From positions 1 to 15,841 of the forward strand of contig NZ_CAKRXI010000050.1 of NCBI RefSeq assembly GCF_934424005.1: 15,841 nucleotides of DNA. The letters are read 5' to 3'. The notes beneath the pieces are model-generated. The model ran no database searches, was not told the DNA's origin, and saw only the letters and a program-made list of their open reading frames with translations. Position 1 is the stretch's first letter, and each line of letters begins with the position of its first letter. Positions 7,136-13,165 of the stretch are shown one piece after another. Both the position numbers and the translations under genes were made by a program. This DNA is from an uncultured Blautia sp. (GTDB lineage: Bacteria; Bacillota; Clostridia; Lachnospirales; Lachnospiraceae).

Positions 7136-8050
7136 TTACTGTGCATCGGCTGGTTTGACTGCTTCGTTACTATGCCATTCCTTGCGGAATTTTAAGGGAG
7201 TACATCCTTCGTGTTTTTTGAAGAGATTAATGTAATGACTTACCTGATGAAACCCACAGGAATATGCAATTTCTTCGATCGTTAAGTCTTCATATTTTAA
7301 AAGTGTTTTGGAGTGATTCAGCCGGGTGACGATCAGATATTCATTAGGTGGCATACCGATGTATTTTTTGAATTCGCGGGCAAGGTGATATTTGCTGACA
7401 CCTGCTGCGATGGCGAGCGACTCAAGGGATAAGGGCTCCTGAAAATGCTGGTCGATTGCCTTTAAAACTGTTTTCAAGTATGTAGGCATAAATCCCAGAC
7501 TGAGATTTTCAGTGTCATTTTCAATCAGAATACGCGTCAGTATATCAATGATCAGACATGACGAGAGTATTTCTGAAAGAATATCTTTTCGCTGTGTAAT
7601 AGAAAGAATTCTGCGCATGGTACTTTCCATAAAAAAAGGATCAAGAGAATCCAGAATATGAAAATTACTCCGCATAAATTCTTCATAATAGCCGAGTGCT
7701 GAGGGACCATTAAAATGAAGCCACAGAAATTCCCAGTTCTGGTTTTGCAGACATTCATAGTGATGGTGTTCCATACAGTTTATGTATGCGGTGGTTCCCG
7801 GATGCAGAGAATACTGACTGCTGTGATATTTCAGTAATCCCTTACCACGAAGTGTGTAGATGATAAGGAAACTGTTCAGGTTTTCTCTTTCAGTGAAATA
7901 GGGGGAGGAAGTACAGAAATCCCCTGCTTCCTGCACATAGAAAAAAGTCTGACGCGCTCTGGGCGTAGCTGTATTAATAAAACGAATGGAATCATCACTC
8001 CAAGTCAGATCCAGCTTTTCCATATATTTATGAGTCGATATATTTTGCAT
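7136..8050 (-). CDS. AraC family regulator of the sugar locus
   Basis: This 304-residue protein has an AraC-type ligand-binding cupin at about residues 30-120, containing LIIYTLRGKGLLKYH and MEHHHYECL. It is followed by the DNA-binding domain at about 190-292, with LAIAAGVSKYHLAREFKKY and IAYSCGFHQVSHYINLFKKH. I take the ATG at 8050, which has GAAGGAG five bases upstream. An in-frame ATG at 8068 has no ribosome binding site. The gene is divergent from the isomerase/binding protein/mutarotase genes and is almost certainly their sugar-responsive regulator, as with AraC, RhaS and relatives. Its promoter overlaps the opposing one, so it may also control itself. The inducer is likely the sugar handled by the operon. 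Confidence 0.92.
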   Translation of the reverse strand: MQNISTHKYMEKLDLTWSDDSIRFINTATPRARQTFFYVQEAGDFCTSSPYFTERENLNSFLIIYTLRGKGLLKYHSSQYSLHPGTTAYINCMEHHHYECLQNQNWEFLWLHFNGPSALGYYEEFMRSNFHILDSLDPFFMESTMRRILSITQRKDILSEILSSCLIIDILTRILIENDTENLSLGFMPTYLKTVLKAIDQHFQEPLSLESLAIAAGVSKYHLAREFKKYIGMPPNEYLIVTRLNHSKTLLKYEDLTIEEIAYSCGFHQVSHYINLFKKHEGCTPLKFRKEWHSNEAVKPADAQ

Positions 8051-8098
8051 AAAAACTCCTTCAAGCATATAGCAAGATATTGATATTTTGCGCCAATA

Positions 8099-8115
8099 TA
8101 AACTAATGTAGTTTA
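8099..8115. promoter_or_regulatory. Inverted repeat, candidate AraC-protein operator
   Basis: TAAACTA and TAGTTTA form a perfect 7-bp inverted repeat around ATG. It covers the -35 zone of the isomerase promoter and the predicted start site of the AraC gene, the right place both to activate one and to repress the other. Confidence 0.45.
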
Positions 8116-8116
8116 G

Positions 8117-8145
8117 ATTATATCAGCTTATAATAAGCATGTAAA
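8117..8145 (-). promoter_or_regulatory. Promoter of the AraC gene at 8050
   Basis: On the - strand, TTTACA (8140-8145), a 17-bp spacer and a perfect TATAAT (8117-8122) are present. Transcription would start near 8110, inside the inverted repeat. Confidence 0.6.
8129..8134 (+). promoter_or_regulatory. -10 element of the isomerase operon promoter
   Basis: A perfect TATAAT sits at the centre of a 13-bp palindrome (GCTTATAATAAGC, 8126-8138). The -35 position (8106-8111) has no consensus but lies within the inverted repeat 8099-8115, as expected for an activator-dependent promoter. The start would be near 8141, giving a leader of about 234 nt. Confidence 0.5.
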
Positions 8146-8180
8146 CAAAAAGAAACAAGATAAATTGAGAACAAGATATT

Positions 8181-8358
8181 TATATCAGATGTGAGATGAC
8201 TCCCACCTCAGCAGGTGGTGAGCAACAAAATTATATCAGTGGTGGGATTTAATCTCCCATCTGATATAGCCTCCGGCAGGATTGCAGAGATGCACAGAAG
8301 AATATGTCATGCATTGCATGACGTGCATCTCGCAGCAAGAATGCCGAGGGCATTCTTG
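8181..8358 (+). promoter_or_regulatory. Multi-hairpin, potentially bistable leader of the isomerase mRNA
   Basis: Three perfect or near-perfect structures fill the leader. Structure I: TATATCAGATG (8181-8191) pairs with CATCTGATATA (8258-8268), extended by GAGAT 8193-8197 with ATCTC 8252-8256. It encloses the hairpin 8200-8222 (CCACCT-CAGC-AGGTGG core). Structure II: GAGATGCAC (8287-8295) pairs with GTGCATCTC (8323-8331), enclosing GTCATGC/GCATGAC (8306-8322). Structure III: CAAGAATGCC (8336-8345) pairs with GGCATTCTTG (8349-8358), three bases before the ribosome binding site AAGGAG (8361-8366). A second copy of TATATCAG (8232-8239) can take over CTGATATA (8261-8268), together with TGGGA/TCCCA (8243-8247, 8255-8259), giving an alternative fold of structure I. 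No U-tract follows any stem, so these are not terminators. It matches no riboswitch class that I recognise. A dispersed palindromic repeat is the main alternative. Confidence 0.6.
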
Positions 8359-8374
8359 AAAAGGAGTATGCGAA

Positions 8375-9874
8375 ATGAGCGGATTGACAAAAATCAAACC
8401 ACCGAAAAAAGCACGCATCGGACTTTACAGTGCGGGATTAAATACATATTGGGGACAGTTTGAAGGATTGTATGACTGCCTCATGGGGTATAACAGATTT
8501 ATTGAGAAAAGACTCAGCGAATGGGGCGAAGTGTTCAATTTCGGAATGGTAGATACAGAGGAAAAAGGTCGCGAAGCAGGCGAATTTTTCAATAAGAATA
8601 ATGTTGATATTGTATTCTCACATGCGGCAACCTATTACGCAAGTGCAACAGTACTTCCTGTTCATCAGATCAACAATGCGCCTGTTATTATATTAAATCT
8701 GCAGCCAACTGCGGAAATGGCATATGATACTACCGGCACAGACCGCTGGCTGGCACAGTGTGTCGGATGTTCCATTCCGGAAATTTCCAATGCCTTTAAT
8801 CGTGCGGGAATTACATTTCGTGCAGTAAATGGACTTCTTGGTCTTACAGAAACACCTGATTTTGCAAAGGCAGATGAAGTAACCTGTGAAAGACCGGAAG
8901 CAGTCAGAGCATGGAAACAAATTGAGGAATGGTGCAGGGCAGCCGCTGTAAAACGAAATCTCAGATGGGCGAGATTTGGCTTTCTAGGAGGGTATTACAG
9001 TGGAATGCTGGATATGTACAGTGATTTCACGATGCTGCAGGCACAGACGGGAATGGATATAGAAGTTCTGGAAATGAGCGATCTTGACGCATATCTCAAA
9101 ACGGTTACAGATGCAGAAGTGCGCGACAAACTGAAAGAGATACAGGATTTCTTTGAAATTTCAGGAGATTCGCCATCGGATCCGATTGCAAAAAAACCTA
9201 CAGAAGAGCAGCTTACATGGTCAGCAAAGGTTGCAATTGCACAGGAAAAAATGGTGCGTGACAGAGATCTGGACAGTGTTTCTTATTATTATCATGGAAG
9301 AAATGATTATCTGGAAGAAGTCCAGAGTGGATTTATTGTAGGATTTTCACTATTAAATGCACAGGGAATTGCCTGTGCCGGTGAAGGCGATATCAAAACC
9401 GCACTGGCAATGAAAATTGCAGATATCTGCGGAACGGGTGGAAGTTTCTGTGAAATAGTTGCGGCAGATTTTAACAGAGACACCATGATTCTTGGACACG
9501 ATGGACCATTTCACTTTGCAATTTCCAATGGAAAACCAATCTTACGTGGAATGGGTGTATACCATGGTAAACGCGGAAGCGGCATATCTGTTGAAGCGAA
9601 AGTAAGACCGGGAGCAGTTACAACCCTTGGGGTGACCCAGACTGGAGATGGCAGGCTGAAATTCAATATTAGTGAAGGTGAGGCAATTGATGCTCCGATT
9701 TTGTTGAACGGAAATACATCGACACATATTCGATTTAGTCAGAAACCGGCAGAATATATGGATCGGTGGTTTGCGGAAGCACCGACACATCATCTGGCAT
9801 TATCTGTAGGACGTAATGCAGGACTTTTTAAGAAAATAGCGGAGCTTATGGATATTCCATATGCAATCTATTAG
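8375..9874 (+). CDS. L-fucose/L-arabinose isomerase family protein
   Basis: This 499-residue protein, the usual AraA length, would interconvert an aldose and a ketose (6-deoxyhexose or pentose) in the cytoplasm using a divalent metal. The three-domain isomerase pattern is visible: a Rossmann-like N-terminus (ARIGLYSAGLNTYWGQF), a middle domain with FGFLGGYYSGM at about 201-211, and a C-terminal domain. Candidate metal or catalytic residues are E337 in AGEGD, D365, H375 in GHDGPFH and H472/H473, by analogy with the acidic and histidine ligands of AraA and FucI. It differs from classical AraA and FucI, so the substrate is not settled. The start is ATG 8375, with AAGGAG eight bases upstream. A mutarotase and a sugar-binding protein follow in the same direction. 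No kinase or aldolase is present. Confidence 0.8.
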   Translation: MSGLTKIKPPKKARIGLYSAGLNTYWGQFEGLYDCLMGYNRFIEKRLSEWGEVFNFGMVDTEEKGREAGEFFNKNNVDIVFSHAATYYASATVLPVHQINNAPVIILNLQPTAEMAYDTTGTDRWLAQCVGCSIPEISNAFNRAGITFRAVNGLLGLTETPDFAKADEVTCERPEAVRAWKQIEEWCRAAAVKRNLRWARFGFLGGYYSGMLDMYSDFTMLQAQTGMDIEVLEMSDLDAYLKTVTDAEVRDKLKEIQDFFEISGDSPSDPIAKKPTEEQLTWSAKVAIAQEKMVRDRDLDSVSYYYHGRNDYLEEVQSGFIVGFSLLNAQGIACAGEGDIKTALAMKIADICGTGGSFCEIVAADFNRDTMILGHDGPFHFAISNGKPILRGMGVYHGKRGSGISVEAKVRPGAVTTLGVTQTGDGRLKFNISEGEAIDAPILLNGNTSTHIRFSQKPAEYMDRWFAEAPTHHLALSVGRNAGLFKKIAELMDIPYAIY

Positions 9875-9877
9875 AGA

Positions 9878-9908
9878 ATACTTACACGAGCGTGTTTAAG
9901 TATATAAT
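9878..9908 (+). promoter_or_regulatory. Intercistronic hairpin and possible internal promoter
   Basis: ATACTTACACG (9878-9888) pairs with CGTGTTTAAGTAT (9891-9903) with a 2-nt bulge and no U-tract. Overlapping it, CTTACA (9881-9886), 16 bp and a perfect TATAAT (9903-9908) could drive extra transcription of the binding-protein gene. Alternatively the stem may mark an RNA-processing point that stabilises the downstream message. Confidence 0.35.
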
Positions 9909-9940
9909 ACACAAATTCATTTTAAAGGAGGAAAAAGGAA

Positions 9941-10963
9941 ATGAATAAAAAAGTGATCAGTGCACTTCTTTGTGGAGCAATGGTTCTTGGAACCGTATCA
10001 CCTGTATTTGCGGCAGGTGCAGCAGAAGGAAAAACATTTGCGATTGTTACAAAAGCAGCAGGTAATCCTTACAATGAGAAAGAAGCACAGGGCTTTAAGG
10101 AAATTATCGAGGCAGAAGGTGGCACAGCAATCATAAAACACCCGGAAACAGCAACTGCTGATGCACAGATTTCCGTAATTCAGTCACTGATTTCACAGCA
10201 GGTTGATGCAATCTGTATTGCAGGAAATGATGAGAATGCACTTCAGGCAGCGTTGGAAGATGCTATGAATGAAGGTATCAAAGTTTCCTGTCTTGATGCA
10301 AAAGTGAATCCGGCAAGCCGTATGACATTTGTTAACCAGGCAGGTGTAAAAGAAATCGGAGAAGCTCTGATGGATGCCGTACTTGATATTTCTGGTGGGG
10401 AAGGACAGTGGGCAATTTTATCTGCAACATCTCAGGCAACAAATCAGAATGCATGGATCGATGCAATGAAAGAAGTTATGAAAGATGACAAATACAGCAA
10501 ACTGGAGCTTGTAGAAGTATCATATGGAGATGATGAACCTCAGAAATCTACAGATGTTACACAGGCATTACTGCAGACATATCCGGATCTGAAAGTTATC
10601 TGCGCACCGACAACTGTAGGTATTGCAGCAGCTGCAAAAGTTCTTCAGGATAATGGTTCTTCCTGCAAACTGACAGGTCTCGGACTTCCTTCTGAAATGT
10701 CAGAGTACATTGGTGATGATGACGCACATTCCTGCCCGTATATGTTCCTGTGGAATCCGGAAGATGTAGGACGTCTGGGTGCATACACATCCATCGCTCT
10801 TGTAAATGAAGAGATTACAGGTGCAGCAGGTGATAAATTTACAGCAGGAGATCTCGGTGAGTATGAAGTTACAGAGGCATCTGATGGCGGTACAGAAGTT
10901 ATTCTCGGTTCTCCGTTCAAATTTGATCCATCCAATATCGATGAATGGAAAGATGTTTATTAA
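9941..10963 (+). CDS. Sugar ABC transporter substrate-binding protein (RhaS/LsrB-like, Peripla_BP_4)
   Basis: This 340-residue exported protein of the type I periplasmic binding fold binds a sugar outside the cell for ABC import. The mature part starts with KTFAIVTKAAGNPYNEKEAQGF. It contains ADAQISVIQSLISQQVDAIC (a typical binding-fold helix and strand) and an NEN-type ligand segment near AGNDENALQAA. The N-terminus is a classical signal peptide (MNKK, hydrophobic core, VFA-A cut after about A24). The only early cysteine (C11) is in the hydrophobic core without a proper lipobox, so lipid anchoring is not evident, which is unusual for a Gram-positive binding protein. AAAGGAGG precedes the ATG. 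No permease or ATPase genes are adjacent; an 8-12 bp hairpin and then rhaM follow. Confidence 0.85.
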   Translation: MNKKVISALLCGAMVLGTVSPVFAAGAAEGKTFAIVTKAAGNPYNEKEAQGFKEIIEAEGGTAIIKHPETATADAQISVIQSLISQQVDAICIAGNDENALQAALEDAMNEGIKVSCLDAKVNPASRMTFVNQAGVKEIGEALMDAVLDISGGEGQWAILSATSQATNQNAWIDAMKEVMKDDKYSKLELVEVSYGDDEPQKSTDVTQALLQTYPDLKVICAPTTVGIAAAAKVLQDNGSSCKLTGLGLPSEMSEYIGDDDAHSCPYMFLWNPEDVGRLGAYTSIALVNEEITGAAGDKFTAGDLGEYEVTEASDGGTEVILGSPFKFDPSNIDEWKDVY

Positions 10964-11000
10964 TCAGGCGCTAATTACAATTTACATAACCCTTGGAAAT

Positions 11001-11037
11001 AGGACTGCTGTACTGCTACTACGGCAGTCCTGAATTT
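11001..11037 (+). terminator. Terminator or attenuator after the sugar-binding protein gene
   Basis: AGGACTGCTGTA (11001-11012) pairs with TACGGCAGTCCT (11020-11031), 12 bp with one G-U pair and a 7-nt loop, followed by GAATTTTAT. The U-tract is short, so read-through to rhaM is likely. This would make the binding protein more abundant than the mutarotase. Confidence 0.6.
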
Positions 11038-11063
11038 TATGGAAAAATGTGGGAGGTATGGAT

Positions 11064-11375
11064 ATGATCAAGGCATTTACAATGAAATTATATGAAGGAC
11101 AGGAACAGGAATACGAGAGACGTCATAATCTGCTCTGGCCGGAAATGAAAGATATGATACATGAATATGGCGGCAAGAACTATTCTATTTTTCTGGACAA
11201 AGAGACGCTTACTCTATTTGGATATATAGAGATTGAAGATGAAAAACGCTGGAGTGAGAGTGCGGATACAGAGGTTAACCGTAAATGGTGGGATTTTATG
11301 GCAGATATCATGGAAACAAATCCGGATAACAGTCCTGTATGTGTGGATCTGCGCCCGGTTTTTCATTTGGATTAA
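11064..11375 (+). CDS. rhaM: L-rhamnose mutarotase
   Basis: This 103-residue protein, the size of E. coli RhaM (104), interconverts the alpha and beta anomers of L-rhamnose or a similar 6-deoxy sugar. Family landmarks are all present: RRHN with H21 (the catalytic histidine position), NYSIFLD with Y40, a WW pair at 75-76, and NPDNSPV near the end. The start is ATG 11064, with GGGAGG seven bases upstream and MIKAFTM matching the family N-terminus. Upstream GTG (11049) and ATG (11058) are in frame but overlap or touch the ribosome binding site. The context points to the same sugar as the isomerase and binding protein, and hints that this sugar is rhamnose-like rather than arabinose. Confidence 0.92.
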   Translation: MIKAFTMKLYEGQEQEYERRHNLLWPEMKDMIHEYGGKNYSIFLDKETLTLFGYIEIEDEKRWSESADTEVNRKWWDFMADIMETNPDNSPVCVDLRPVFHLD

Positions 11376-11451
11376 GAAAATATCTTCAAAATTTAACATA
11401 AACAATCAATTCTGAACATTGACGATTCTCACCTTTTTATGTCAAAATAAG

Positions 11452-11457
11452 TATAAC
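11452..11457 (+). promoter_or_regulatory. Possible -10 element upstream of malQ
   Basis: TATAAC lies 77 bp before the malQ start but has no good -35 at 16-18 bp. TTGACG at 11419-11424 is the nearest -35-like motif and is too far away for this -10 (27 bp), while the 17-bp position gives only TCAAAA. A separate malQ promoter is plausible but not well supported. Confidence 0.25.
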
Positions 11458-11473
11458 GGACAAAGTAGGACTG

Positions 11474-11499
11474 CCGGGCGTGAAACACCGCCTGGTTTT
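11474..11499 (+). terminator. Terminator-like hairpin between rhaM and malQ
   Basis: CCGGGCGTG (11474-11482) pairs with CACCGCCTGG (11486-11495) with one bulged C, then TTTT. Part of its 3' arm (GAAACAC region, 11482-11488) can also pair with GTGTTT about 13 nt downstream, so it may act as an attenuator for malQ rather than a simple operon end. Confidence 0.5.
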
Positions 11500-11533
11500 C
11501 CGTGTTTACAAGAAAATACAGGGAGGAAAGAAA

Positions 11534-13033
11534 ATGGCAAAGAAAAGAAAATGCGGTGTGCTGCTTCCGGTCAGCAGCCTGCCTTCAAAATATGGAATCG
11601 GATGTTTTGACAAAAAGGCATATGAATTTGTAGATGCTCTGAAAGCAGCAGGCCAGAGCTACTGGCAGATCCTGCCGCTGGGACCGACCAGCTATGGAGA
11701 TTCTCCATACCAGTCCTTCTCCACTTTTGCGGGAAATCCATATTTTATCAGCCTGGAAGAACTGATAAAAGAAGGTGTTCTCACTAAAAAAGAATGTGAC
11801 AGTGTTGACTTTGGAGATAATGAGTCAAGTGTTGACTATGCAAAATTATACGAAGGCCGTATGATTCTTCTTCGAAAAGCATATGAAAGAAGCAATATTT
11901 ATATGGATCCGGAATTTCGTAAATTCCAGGATGAAGAGGCTTGGTGGTTGAAAGATTATGCACTCTTTATGGCTGTGAAGAAGCGTTTTGGAGGCGTACA
12001 GTGGAGCGAATGGGCAGAGGATATCCGCCTTCGCTGGCAGAATGCACTGGATTATTACAGAGAAGAAATGTATTTCGAAATTGAATTTCAGGAATATATG
12101 CAGTTTAAATTCCGCCAGCAGTGGATGAAACTGAAAGCTTATGCCAATGAAAAAGGAATCCAGATCATTGGTGATATTCCAATCTATGTAGCAATGGACA
12201 GCGCGGATACCTGGGCAAACCCATGGCTCTTCAAACTCGATGAGAAGAATTGCCCGACACAGGTGGCCGGATGCCCTCCGGATGGATTTTCCGCGACTGG
12301 TCAGCTCTGGGGAAACCCGCTGTATAACTGGGAAGTGCATCGTAACTCCGGATATGAATGGTGGATCAAACGAATTGCCAATTGTTTCCGTCTGTATGAT
12401 GTTGTAAGGATTGATCATTTTCGTGGATTTGATGAATACTATGCAATTCCTTATGGTGATACGACAGCAGAAAACGGATGGTGGGAAAAAGGACCTGGAA
12501 TCGATCTGTTCCGTGCTATTTCCGCAAGTCTTGGTGACAGGGAGATCATCGCAGAAGACCTTGGATATATGACGGACAGTGTTAAGAGACTGGTAGAAGA
12601 GAGTGGCTATCCGAATATGAAGGTTATTGAGTTTGCCTTTGATGAGCGTGATACCGGAAATGCCAGTGACTACCTGCCACACAACTATCCAAGAAACTGC
12701 GTTGTTTATACGGGAACACATGATAATGAAACACTGCTTTCCTGGCTGGAGGATATCACTCCGGCAGAGAGACGGCAGGTGCGTAAATATCTGAATAATT
12801 TCAAGGACTCCGGTAAGGAACTGTGTGACGACCTGATCTGTCTGGTAATGCAGAGTGTTGCGAATCTCTGTATCGTGCCGATGCAGGATTATCTGGGACT
12901 CGATAATTCCGCACGAATGAATCAGCCATCCACACTTGGAAAGAACTGGAAGTGGAGATTAAAAGAGGGACAGTTCACGGCAGAACTTCAGAAAGAAATG
13001 CTGGAACTGGCAACGCGCTACGGAAGAAGATAA
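11534..13033 (+). CDS. malQ: 4-alpha-glucanotransferase (amylomaltase, GH77)
   Basis: This 499-residue cytoplasmic enzyme transfers alpha-1,4-glucan segments between maltodextrins, feeding glycogen or maltose use. GH77 landmarks are clear: LLPVSSLPSKYGIGCF at the N-terminus, QILPLGPTSYGDSPYQSFS, the nucleophile D294 in RIDHFRGF, the acid/base E341 in AEDLG, and D397 in THDNET. The length matches bacterial amylomaltase. I take ATG 11534, with GGGAGG seven bases upstream. The frame is open 18 codons further to an ATG at 11480, but that overlaps the terminator-like hairpin and has no ribosome binding site. It is co-directional with rhaM but is unrelated to deoxy-sugar use, and may be its own unit. 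A strong terminator follows. Confidence 0.95.
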   Translation: MAKKRKCGVLLPVSSLPSKYGIGCFDKKAYEFVDALKAAGQSYWQILPLGPTSYGDSPYQSFSTFAGNPYFISLEELIKEGVLTKKECDSVDFGDNESSVDYAKLYEGRMILLRKAYERSNIYMDPEFRKFQDEEAWWLKDYALFMAVKKRFGGVQWSEWAEDIRLRWQNALDYYREEMYFEIEFQEYMQFKFRQQWMKLKAYANEKGIQIIGDIPIYVAMDSADTWANPWLFKLDEKNCPTQVAGCPPDGFSATGQLWGNPLYNWEVHRNSGYEWWIKRIANCFRLYDVVRIDHFRGFDEYYAIPYGDTTAENGWWEKGPGIDLFRAISASLGDREIIAEDLGYMTDSVKRLVEESGYPNMKVIEFAFDERDTGNASDYLPHNYPRNCVVYTGTHDNETLLSWLEDITPAERRQVRKYLNNFKDSGKELCDDLICLVMQSVANLCIVPMQDYLGLDNSARMNQPSTLGKNWKWRLKEGQFTAELQKEMLELATRYGRR

Positions 13034-13045
13034 TAAAGATCATTC

Positions 13046-13076
13046 AAGAACGTCAGGCAACTGGCGTTCTTTTTTC
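13046..13076 (+). terminator. Intrinsic terminator of malQ
   Basis: AAGAACGTCAG (13046-13056) and CTGGCGTTCTT (13061-13071) form an 11-bp stem with one G-U pair, closed by a GCAA tetraloop, and followed by a T-rich tract. This is a textbook terminator. Confidence 0.9.
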
Positions 13077-13093
13077 TTCTGTAAATGATACAG

Positions 13094-13122
13094 ATGACAA
13101 TAAAATTATACTATGCTAAAAT
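13094..13122 (+). promoter_or_regulatory. Promoter of the membrane glycosyltransferase/ThrE operon
   Basis: ATGACA (13094-13099), a 17-bp spacer and TAAAAT (13117-13122) are present, with a TG one base before the -10 (extended -10). Transcription would start near 13129, which rules out upstream in-frame ATG codons and supports the start at 13166. Confidence 0.7.
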
Positions 13123-13165
13123 GAGCACAGAAGATTGTAGCTATTCGGAAACGAGGAATAATAGA

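Noticed and set aside
8336..8360. Hairpin CAAGAATGCC/GGCATTCTTG as a terminator
   Set aside because: No T-tract follows; AAAAGGAG and the isomerase start come directly after it.
8215..8463. 82-codon + strand frame (and a shorter - strand one) across the isomerase leader
   Set aside because: No ribosome binding site; the apparent peptide is a by-product of palindromic leader DNA and overlaps the isomerase start.
11846..12721. 291-codon - strand open frame within malQ
   Set aside because: It lies opposite the GH77 catalytic region with all motifs on the + strand; no ribosome binding site or domain pattern.
13085..13165. 27-codon N-terminal extension of the glycosyltransferase
   Set aside because: It precedes or overlaps the promoter at 13094-13122, and the residues are not membrane-like.
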